Shown in pieces: positions 45,580 to 55,785 of a DNA stretch of 64,000 nt. This DNA is from Tubulanus polymorphus (taxonomy: Eukaryota > Nemertea > Palaeonemertea > Tubulaniformes > Tubulanidae). Position 1 is the stretch's first letter; each line of letters starts with the position of its first letter. The notes under the pieces were generated by a model. It ran no database searches. It had not been told where the DNA came from and saw only the letters and a program-made list of their open reading frames with translations. The stretch covers positions 2,179,001 through 2,243,000 of the forward strand of contig NC_134029.1 of assembly GCF_964204645.1 (NCBI RefSeq), given 5' to 3'. A program made the position numbers and the translations under genes.

Positions 45580-48500
45580 TTACTGTTCTGATAATTCTTG
45601 TTCCTGTGTCGACTCTTCTACTGTCACTGGTTCCTCCACTATTTCCTCTTTATTCTCTATTTTTTCCTCATTTTCATTATCATTCACATTAGCATCCTCA
45701 GTTTCGGGCTCAGTAACATTTTCCTCTGGTTTTACTTCATCTAAAATCAATAATTCATTCAAATGATAATACACGATAATCCCTGATTCACATTAGAATT
45801 CGCAGCCCTGAACCAACTCTCTTCAAACACCATTCAAGTGTTTCGACAATCACTTTTGCAATACAGTAAGTCCATTATTTTAAGTTGGATCTTTCTGGAA
45901 ATTAGATGCAGAATTATGTAGAAATTTGGCTTATAAAATCTGACTCAAATGGGCTCGACTGTACATATAACTGTATTTGTAGAGCGAACATTGCCTAAGT
46001 TTAAGCAGCAGATTGAACGCCTACCGGTTGCCGGAATCGGACTATCGAATGAAGAATTGCGGTTGTTTTTCCAGTCGACTAAACGTTCCATACACGGTCT
46101 GTTCGCGTGATTGACATGCTTCGATACTCGATACATCATTTTATGAGCCATCGCTATACCGTACTGTACTCTAGACGAACTGATCGCTTCTTTATCGTTC
46201 ATAGCTCGAGCAATGTCGTACGCCTTCGTGAAATACATCGCAGCTTCCTCGTATTGACTCTACAGTGAATATATACATGCACACATTTTCACAGAATATT
46301 CCGATAGATAATGCTGTTAAATTTGATGCATCACCCCCACAAAATGATTATATTGTAACTTTTAATTATTCGGACGATCCCCAGATTTATCAAAATCTCT
46401 CTTTAAAAAAAAAAAAACAGTAAGGAATGTTATTTTTCAAAAATATGATTGAAAATAACATTCATGAAGCGTGTTTCTCTTAAAACGAGATCTAGAAAAA
46501 TCTCGAATAACATAAGAAAAATTAACGTACGATCATCGGGATCATTCTATGCCGTGAGTACAGCAGTTTATTATTCATCGAGCTGTTCTGTGTTTTAGAT
46601 GAATTACTTACAAGTGAATTGAAAACTGCCCCTAAATCGCTACAAGCTCGACTGACAGCTTTCTTATTTTCACTTCGTTCGGCAACTTCCACAAACATTT
46701 TCAGATACTTGATCGTTTCGTCAATTTTTTCTTGTCTGAAAATTCAAGAATGAACATGATTCCAGACGACATAAGACTATATGTGCTGTAGTATTAGTAA
46801 TATAACACTTTACCTTTGATAAGCCTGAGCCAGAGCCTCACACGCTAATCCTAAACCATCATCATCTTTTAATTCTTGGCACATTTCAAAGAACCTCATC
46901 AGATACTGAAAATACAAGAAAACTAAGGTATTCATTTATTCTACATTTCAAGGGCGAAGCATTTCATCGTAATGTACCAGAACGAAATACTTACAACTAA
47001 TGCAGTTTCAGCGTCTGCGGTTTTCTCATAACCCTGACCCAATCTATAACTGGCTTCACCTTCAAGTTTCTTATCTCCACCTTCCTGCGCCATGTTGTAT
47101 GCCTTCAGTAGATATTCCAAACACTGCGATTCATCGGTTGGTTCCAGTTTATACGCGATTGTTGTATATATTCGAACAAGATGATTACAAGCCTCCGCGT
47201 GTAAAGTTTGATCGTTATTATTCAACCAATCGTCATGATTTAACGTTAGTTCGTGATAAGATTCGAAATGTTCAGCAGCGTTGGAATAATCTCCTGAAAT
47301 TAAACGGACTGACTCTTATTAATCGATGAATTATGAAACAGTTGACGTAACTTAACGTACATAAAACTTCTAAATAAAATAACTCAATTGAAAAACACAT
47401 TATATCCTCAAATAAACCAAAATCTTTCTAGAAATTTCTTTAATTTGGCAAACAGTGGACTCTTTTCGATTCGGATCCAATCAACTTTGAAATTGTCTAA
47501 ATTGTCTTTTTTTCTCATTCGATACATTTTCACTGATACGTACCATTTTCCTCTACGGCTAAACCCATGTTACAGTGACCCTCAGATAATGTGAGATTGT
47601 CGTCATCTGTTACTTGTGAACTGATTGATAAACACTGACTGAAGAAATGATCCGACAGCCATTTATCGGATGTCTGTTGGAAATAACGAGCGAGCTCGTG
47701 CAAAGATTTATAAACTACTTTCGGGTTTCCTGCAAGAAATTAAAAGAAAATGTTCAAATATCTTAGAGTACGGTGAAAATGATGAAAACGCTTTGTAAAT
47801 TGAATTGAAAATATAAATTGGGACTCCAAAAAGTATTAATGTGAAAACTCATTCGATGACTTCCCCAAGTTAGATTACTGCATGATGATTCCTTACTAGT
47901 GAAGACAGGGATCCTAGAGACATGACCCTAGAGTTTGATAGCCTCCGACCGAAACTTAGGACGATCAGATGCATTGTTTTTCACCGGAAGATTTGCTCTA
48001 TAAACGCAATGCATCTGATTGGCTAGACTGGTGGTCGCTGAGTGGCAACCTGTCTGCCTAAGAAATCTTGGCCCATCTTCATTTGTGTTAGCGTGAGTAT
48101 CGGCGGGAGGCAATCAAACCCTGGCAAGCGAGGGTGGAGCTTATGTGTAACATCGTTTCTTATGAATTATTATTATGCATTTTTGGTGTCGAACAGCCAG
48201 TATGTTACGGACCCAGGGGAGATCGCAGACAAACCTCTTCGACCGCCAGATTCAGCTTCAGTTAAATATTGCTGTAATACATTCAATTTGTCATGTTCAT
48301 CTTCGAGTAGAACTTGATTCCACGTGATTGAATCGGGTCCGGCTCGTTCGCGATCAGCTCTCTGTTGATTCACTAACGCAAACAGCTCCGAAAATGAACG
48401 ATGAAATCCTTTTTCCAACATATCTAAACATAAATTATGCAGATACGAGTTTCGGTATCTGAAACATAGAAGACAGAGAAAAATTCAACCCCAAATTTGA

Positions 48501-48799
48501 ACCTACTCTTAACGAATGACCCAGAACATAACGTCATCTAGTGGGGATTAATTGAAATCTTACATCGATGTGTCCGGTTTTGTTAACATCGGTTGCTGAG
48601 CTCGTAGATATTGATGTTTTAGTTCTCGCTCTCGGTCGGCTTTGCCTTGAGCTCTTTTTATCGGTTTTAAATAGATTTTGTTCGGTGTTTTAATCGTATT
48701 TACTGGAATCATCTCTTCCATCATCATCGGAGTTCCTGATGCTGCTCCTCCAGCAGGGCTCCCAGCCGCCGAGTGACTCATTGCTGTCGCCGCCGCCAT
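45580..48799 (-). CDS. TTC29: TTC29, axonemal tetratricopeptide-repeat protein, 8 exons, 518 aa
   Basis: TPR protein of the cilium or sperm flagellum; human TTC29 loss causes flagellar defects (recall). Exons: 48799-48564, 48458-48235, 47729-47544, 47293-46995, 46905-46814, 46735-46612, 46259-46025, 45740-45580, all in phase. After an Ala/Gly/Met-rich head of about 30 residues come the conserved entry YRNSYLHNLCLDMLEKGFHR and SFSELFALV. TPR units follow (EGHCNMGLAVEENGDYSNAA, AEHFESYHEL, KLEGEASYRLGQGYEKTADA, ALAQAYQRQEKIDETIKYL, DLGAVFNSLSQYEEAAMYF). Then come VQYGIAMAHKMM and LVDWKNNR, which match the human C-terminal block. The last exon encodes a Glu-rich acidic tail absent from the human form. 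The start codon lies in AAAATGGCGGCGGC. Intron 2 holds a copy of the dispersed repeat core. Confidence 0.95.
48108..48133 (-). repeat. Dispersed repeat core, third copy, in TTC29 intron 2
   Basis: The minus strand reads CACCCTCGCTTGCCAGGGTT, matching the start of the copies at 33580 and 41367. The sequence beyond it differs, so this is either a diverged copy or another member sharing only the head. Confidence 0.5.
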
Positions 48800-51700
48800 T
48801 TTTATTCACTATAGAGTAAAAATAAATAATTAGGTTACATTCAATACTTTCCACAGTAAAACCACCTCAGCATTTTTGACTGAACCAGACACTTCTATAG
48901 TAATTGGTGCCGTGGGTGACTTTAATAAAATGACGACAGGTCAGGGAGCCAAGAATGAAAGAAAACAGGCAAAGGCCAGGGGCTGAAAGAAATTTGTCCG
49001 TCAGTTGTCACTCAATTTCAATACCTGTTTGATAATCAAATTAGTTTTTGCTTGATATTGTTGAAGATCCTTTCCTATTTTTCCTGCTAAGTTATGAATT
49101 TACGCCGAAACTTGTGACCAAACATCTTTTAAAGGCACACTAGGCCCAATAAACAAGTAAACTGAATACTAACGAAACAAAATGGTGAAAAATTGTTTCC
49201 GCAGTTACTAAGCAACGGACAGAATTGACTCGTGTCTACCGTAAATCTACTGCCGCCGCAGTAAGGTGTATAAAACAAAATATCCCGAAAATACGTGTAG
49301 ATGTAATATTCAGAAGTTAATTATTGATAAGTGTGTTGAGATAAATATATCATATAGATAGCTATTCATCTAACGTTCACTGTCTCTGTAATTGTGGGGT
49401 TCGAACTCAATATATTATCCTGCGTTATTATCTGTATACGGATGCAATAATTTTTTGAATTGGAATTTGAATTGAATTGTATAACCCGCATGCCACAGTA
49501 TGAATATAGACCGATGTCAAATTAACCTGTTATGTGCTGCCCTCGACGGTGAATATGCTGTATTTGTGGGATCCTCGCTTCCCTCGGCGTGCTATCAATC
49601 ATAACTCGTTCAAAAGTAACTCAAAGAGGTTTTTCGATGCCTGATCAAAATTGAATGCCATATGATTATGGCGGAAAATAGAATTGCGGTGGGCGGAAGG
49701 AATAAATGAGCCCTGTCAGGCTAAAACGCCAAAAAGTCGACTGGTCGGGGGATGGACCCGGTAACAGACGACGGGCGCCGCGGCAGTGCGGAGTCGTTCA
49801 ACCATCATTGTTAGGCGCACACCTACTACAATTCTACAACTACTACATCCAAAGGTCCGCACTTCATGATTTCATTCAATACTTTTGTTACCTCAAATTC
49901 CAGTAAAATACGATTGTTTTCAGAATATTAAGTTAATGTGTGGCTCTATAGACTGATTTTTTGTTGGGGCTCTCTTTTACTCAATTTTTGTCACACAGGT
50001 TTCGCATCTGCGGTATGTTTAACGAGTTTAGCTTGTCCGTCGGACTTCAATCGTCAAACTTAAGTTTTAAATGTTACAACTCGCAAAGGCCCATCGATAG
50101 CATCGAAAACTTTCTCGCATGGAACATTAAGTAAGTTAGGCCTATGCATTATCTGGAATGAAACAAACTCTTTAAAACGGATCAATATGGACTTCTAACT
50201 CAAACTCTTACAGTTAAAAGTCAGTCTTACAGTTTTTCGGTTTCGGGTTCGGTTTGATTTATGTATCCGACATTAACTGACAGATAGGCCTACATGCAGT
50301 GCAGAATGGGTTCATTTTAATAGAGAACCGCAGTTTATGGTGCGAAGATGGAAAGGACAAGTTTAGTGACCCAACGTTGAGATGATAGCTCGTAGCCAAT
50401 AGTATCTCGACCATTCTTTGTGTTGCTCACGTATGTCTCCCGTAGAGATCAGAATCATACCCACCTCTGGCGAATATAATGTAGTCTGATTGTTCGAATT
50501 TCTTATTCTATCCTTCAGGATTTATTCGGAATGGAATTGCGCTGAAACTAATTCAGGATTTATACAAATTGTTCTCAAGGACTGAACTGTTGTTAAAAAC
50601 ACACAGATTAAAATGAATAATTGACTTTGAATCTCGGGATAATCACTGGATTCTACATACACACAGAGGATTGGTTAAACTGTGAGTTAGAAAAGATTAA
50701 CAGCTGAAATTATGTTTTATAGTTAGCTACTAGGAACTTACTTGGTGAGTTAGTAAGTTATAGAAATGCATGGAAATCAATACAATTTCAAATAGAATGC
50801 ACTGAATTAATGTGGGCTCTTTTAGTGAGGGTCCTGGAGGGTCTGATGGAGAAAGCGGTTTATACCTAACATCTTTGTTTTAGGGCCTGTATTTCATGCT
50901 TCTTTTTCCAGGGTTTCTCTCTATTTTCAGGTGTTTTTCTTTTATTTCCGAATTTCTAAATCATTAATTTTCAAAACATTGTTATACTAGACAACGACTA
51001 TGTAAATAAATTAGTTGAAATAAACATGACAATTTCAGGGTCATCGCCGAGACAAGACCCCCTAGGCCGCAGAACGCCGGTTCAAAGTCTACACCCCAAC
51101 ACAGAAGCTTGAAAAACAAGAGTGGCCTGAAACAGGTGCGGCTTGTATGTTCTATTTCAGTGAGAAGAACAAGACCCCCGAGTCACAGAAGATTGAACCT
51201 TAAAGATGACAGAGTGACTTGAAAATTTCAGTGTGAGCTGTTAAGATTCATATTCTATTTCAGTATCCCCTCACACCTACCCTCACCCTAAAACACCAAA
51301 ATATGATCGTAGGTTCACTTAGAATAGATAGTGATAATTCGTAAATTAGAACATAATTTCAGCTGTTAATATAAAATACAGTACTAATTTCAAGTGGAAC
51401 TCTGAAAATAAATGTTTCTTTTCAAGTGGACCCGATTGAAAATGTTTGACGTGGGTTATGTGTGATTTGAGTAAGATGAGGAGTTGAACTCTACTTCTTA
51501 TAGAATACAAGTTACACAAACTGGTTTCAGGTTTAGATAGGACCCCCAGTTTTATAACTCCTTACCAGAGAGGTATTCTTAACTCGTATCAGTGAAAACA
51601 TTATCTATTGCGAGCATAAATTTATCACAGAATTGAGATTCAACAATTTATTACAATCATTCTATAGTTATAAATGTTGAATGTGGCTGCGACATTTGTA

Positions 51701-52675
51701 AGGCATCATTTTGAAGTCATTTCGTGCCCTTCTATTTGAAGTCCGTGGCTCTTTTTAAGTCATTTCGTGCCGTTTTATTTTGAAGTCATCTTGCTTATGG
51801 CATTTTTTCTGCCTGTTTACGATTCTAGGTAAGGGAGGTCTAAAAATCGCGCGAGTAATATTATAATTTTGCTGTGTTCAATTTATCAACCTTCTCGTCG
51901 CCGTAGCTGTGACGATCATCTGATGGACGTATCCGAGTAACGACCTACACGTAGCGAGTTAGAAATAGGCCAACAAATCGGAACTCAAGACATGACTTCA
52001 ATGTGAATGAAACGACTTAACACAAGTTTGAATTTAATCCACTTCAAAAATCTTTCAGGTTTTGGTGTTTGTGTTGGCTTCCTCGTAAGATGGCGGATGT
52101 TCATCTGTTTGACATCGCTGTATCAGAGGATCATACACCGTTATAGGATTGGATTTAGGCTGTAGGTAAGACACGGTACTTGGGGGTTGATTCCTTCTTA
52201 AAATCTCTTTATTTCATTTATGTGCACAGGTTCCATCAGCGCGGTACATTCCAGGCTTCAACGGACTATTAACTCGGTGAATCATTTGAAATCACAATAT
52301 CCATGATGTAGTGTAAAATTTAAGGTTTATTTTTAGCACAATTTCTACAAAATATTGGCGCTTAATTCTAAAAGCTATCTCCATGCTTTCAGTGTTAATT
52401 TAACATATCATATAAAAGCTTAAACATCAACGTGAAAGGTAACACATAACTTAGGATGAACTAGATCTCAAAGTAAGTATTGTGGTTTCAAGTATACGTA
52501 ACTTAAGTAAATGCAAATGAAAGAGTTGCACACATAAGGAGAGCTGCACATAGACACTGAAAGAACTCAACTACTGGCAGTTTTCATATTCAACGTTGCT
52601 GCTGGTACTGTCTTAGGAATGTTTTTTTTTTCTGGCCAAATCAAAAACAAGTAATCTTGGTAATCAAATCATAAC
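48800..52675. other. Gene-poor interval, possible noncoding transcript near 52.1 kb
   Basis: This 3.9 kb interval between TTC29 and the folate-receptor gene shows no conserved coding exon. A GC-rich patch lies at 49690-49800. A degenerate direct repeat (GAAGTCATTTCGTGCC, about three partial copies) occurs at 51705-51790. A splice-like pair (AAGATGGCGG near 52092, donor CTGTAG/GTAAGA near 52166, acceptor CACAG near 52230) might belong to a noncoding RNA. A minus-strand poly(A) signal for the folate-receptor gene is at 52326. Confidence 0.4.
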
Positions 52676-53983
52676 TCATGATGAAAAAGAGTTCAGGAAA
52701 AATGTTACAATGCTCATTAATGATACAATATATATAGAAATTGAAAATTTGTGACTGTGATTAAGAAGCATTTGAAGTCTAGCTGCTTCGAGAGATGCTA
52801 CTTTGTCATTTGGATTTGGTGTCGAACTTCCATTGAACCACATACGAAAACACATTTCATCATCACTAGCAACGACGTATGACTGATCCCAGATTTGTTC
52901 GCAGAACTTTTTAGCTGTTTTGAAGTGATACGTAAAAGTCTTACACATTGAACCTTCTGGACAGCGGTTAGTTCCTGGAAAACATATCGGTGAAATAACT
53001 ATCATTACCAAATCTTCTTAATGGAAGTTACTTCTATAGATTGTCAGTAGACTAGCATTACCTGTAGTCCAATTAAATCCATAAGCCCAATTAGACCGGC
53101 AAGTGTATTCATCTTTACAATCATTCCACCAGCTATCGCACTCACTCTTGCACAGAGGAACTTTCACGAATCGTTCATTTCTAATTTTAGACTGGGATAC
53201 CTAGAACACAAAATGTTGAAATCAATTAAGACCTTCAATATTGTGAATCTAATATCCGTAGAGGTTGATATCAAAGTTTTACAATCAGGAAAAAGATTAA
53301 GGAAGAAGAATTGATAAAAGTGTAGCTAATTACCTTCACAAGCCAAGGACCAACGTTTGGTGAACACTCATAAAAACAGAGATCTCTAAGAAAATGCCTT
53401 TTACATTTAGCGGACATGTGATGACCAGGGCAGTGGTTATAATTGAAGTTATACATCACATGCTGTTTAGTAATATTTTCTGATATGTCCGTCGTACAGC
53501 ACGACCGTTTCTGCCAATCACTGCACTGAATGAACAAAAATAACACAATTTTCTTGAATATAAATTTGAATATTCATTCAGATTAATAATGAAGGTGCAT
53601 TAACCCTTTCGGTGCATCTGCATTGCAGTGCGGTGTGTAAATCAGTCATAATGACTTAGCTACCTGTTAAACATAGTGAAATATAAGTAACTAACGATAC
53701 ATACACCGTGCGTTATGCATCGCACTGGGGTGAATTGTTTAAAACTTATCTCCAGCACTTTCAGGTATTTAATTAGTCAGCACTGAAAGGGTTTAATAAT
53801 ACTTACCGGTCCATGTAAAACGCTTTCTTCAGTCGGCACTTGTTTGTGGTGGTTTCCGCGAGGACATATATTCAAAAAATCACCGGCACTTTTTAGATAT
53901 TTCAATCTATTTTCTGTATTGACATCAGTAAACAGTAATGCACTGATGATTACAAGTAGCAGTAATGATGATGTTGATGACAT
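52676..53983 (-). CDS. Folate-receptor-family protein (FOLR/RTBDN/JUNO type), 4 exons, 268 aa
   Basis: Secreted or GPI-anchored, cysteine-rich vitamin-binding-type protein. Exons: 53983-53807, 53525-53334, 53200-53062, 52974-52676, all in phase. An N-terminal signal peptide (LLLLVIISALLFTDV) is followed by the Folate_rec fold. It contains CSDWQKRSCCT, FNYNHCPGHHMSAKCKRHF, LCFYECSPNVGPWLVKV, VPLCKSECDSWWNDCKDEYTC and NWAYGFNWTTGTNRCP, with Cys/Trp spacing as in folate receptors, then MCKTFTYHF. The last about 20 residues (ISIYIVSLMSIVTFFLNSF) are hydrophobic, as for a GPI signal. A 5' UTR intron is likely (donor at 54130, acceptor at 53993). Whether it binds folate cannot be told. The true start is the ATG just before the signal peptide; an upstream GTG is ignored. 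It is head-to-head with SUB1. Confidence 0.93.
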
Positions 53984-54533
53984 CACTGAATTCTACAGAA
54001 AACAAACAGAAAAAAATTACAAACAAGACACCGAATTTCTGGTGTTGAAAGTCGTGAGCCCACAGCAAAATTCACATTACAAATCTTGTCTTTGAACTTC
54101 ATAAAGACAAGATCAAACACTAAACATACCAGTTGTTTTTCGATCATATTATTATAAGGAAAAATCAACGATTTACGAAGAATTATTCTTTAGTAGGCAC
54201 ACTATTAGGTTACAATTTAAATGTTTAAGTCGTCGTATCGTGTCTAACATTTTTGAGTCAATAAAGTTTTATTGAATTGTATTGTATTGTTACGAAGAAG
54301 ACGCGTGAATGCAACAGTATTTTCCAATTGATAAAGTAAAGTTATAATGTGCGATGAAGTACAAATTATATTTTCAATTTTTCTGCATTGTAAAATTTCA
54401 TCGGAATTTCACATAACACAGAGTTATGTGATTTGCAACGATTGTGGAGGCGCTAATTTACGCAACATTTTAGTACAGCCGGTTCGCAACATATTAGTTT
54501 GCTAAATTTTTTCTCGCGGAACAAGAACGAAAG
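53984..54533. promoter_or_regulatory. Divergent promoter between the folate-receptor gene and SUB1
   Basis: The start codons are 550 bp apart, head to head. Allowing for the folate-receptor 5' UTR intron (53993-54129), the two transcription starts are probably less than 400 bp apart. No open frame or repeat explains the interval. Confidence 0.5.
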
Positions 54534-55785
54534 ATGCCGAAAACAAAGGAATTCATCAGTTCTTCCGAAGATTCAGATTCTGAAGTTGAGGTGAGTGATA
54601 AATAAAACGATCCACGAACTACTGCTATTTGTCTTCAGTTGTCACTCGGTTCCGTTTGAATCGGGATTCTCTATGTACCCTCCTCGCACCAGCTTCCCTC
54701 GCCTCGCTCCCTAAAATTTAAAAACGCATTTCTAGAGCTACGGCGTCGTATCGGAAAAACAAAATGGCGGCTTTTTGAACCGCAAAAACTTCCATAGAGG
54801 ATTGATTTGTGGGATGTTATCTTATGCAGCATTATCTAATTTAGTGTGCAAGATGTCAGTAAGGTCAAGATGTGAACCAAATTCAGATTGGTGCCAGCAT
54901 TTCAATCTGGCTTTGTTGGGAGAGTGCTGTGCACGCTACCGTGTCTGGTGCTTTTGTGTTGGGATACCAATATTCGCCTTTTATTACTTCAAGTTTTCTA
55001 AATACAGCGGATTCGCACATGCATATGGATTGTTTCTGGGATGCTCTAAATTTAAAACATTACACAAATAACACTGGCCTCATCTTTTTCCATTATGTTA
55101 TACATGAATGTTTGTCATCTGGAAAAATACCTATAAGACGTTATAATGATTATTTCTGTCTGAATAGCAACCAAAGAAGAAAAAGTCGAAGAGTGAAGAT
55201 AAGAAAGCTAAGAAGAAGGCATCTTCCCCACCCCCAGCTGATGAGGATGATGGAACAATGAAGGGTGAATCAGGAGAGACTATGTATAAGGTAGGTTAAT
55301 TCCAATCAGTTTAATTATTTCTAACAAGTCAATAATTAGTTGATAATGATATCTTTAGATGTCATGACCATTCAGTAACTGGCGGAGTATACTAAGCTAG
55401 ACACCCCTAGATGTCAGCACTGTACCTGTATTGTTCAACTGATTTAACCTTCATCATTTATTAAGATTAAACTGTATTTTAAACTGTATTTTCTCTGATT
55501 TCGTAGCTCTCTAAAATGAGATTTGTTTCTGTGTCGGAATTTCGTGGTAAACCGCTGGTGAATATCAGAGAATATTACGATAAAGATGGAGATCTGAAAC
55601 CGGGAAGAAAAGGTAAAATTCGATTAATTCTGATCTGATTCAGTGACTCGCGACAAAATTCCTGAATTACTTTTTATATTTTGATCTCCTGTATTTTTAC
55701 TATAGGAATATCACTATCGATTGACCAGTGGAACATGTTGAAACAGAATATGGATGCAATTGATAAAGACGTCAAGAAATTGTAG
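54534..55785 (+). CDS. SUB1: SUB1/PC4 transcriptional coactivator p15, 4 exons, 121 aa
   Basis: Single-stranded-DNA-binding coactivator of RNA polymerase II, also acting in DNA repair. Exons: 54534-54590, 55168-55290, 55507-55612, 55706-55785, in phase. The N-terminal half has the typical acidic Ser-rich SEAC segment ([12 protein letters not shown]), then a Lys-rich stretch ([16 protein letters not shown]). The C-terminal PC4 domain is intact: [40 protein letters not shown] and [16 protein letters not shown]. The length is near human SUB1 (127 aa). A poly(A) signal AATAAA is at about 56208. The open frames in intron 1 (54775-55261) have no recognisable content and are not exons of this gene. 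Confidence 0.96.

Noticed and set aside
49706-49906. 66-codon plus-strand open frame in a GC-rich patch
   Set aside because: No recognisable domain, no splice partners, and the composition does not match the neighbouring genes.
54775-55261. Overlapping open frames before SUB1 exon 2
   Set aside because: They lie in SUB1 intron 1 and only their 3' end overlaps the true exon at 55168, which is read in the SUB1 frame. The upstream part is not conserved.
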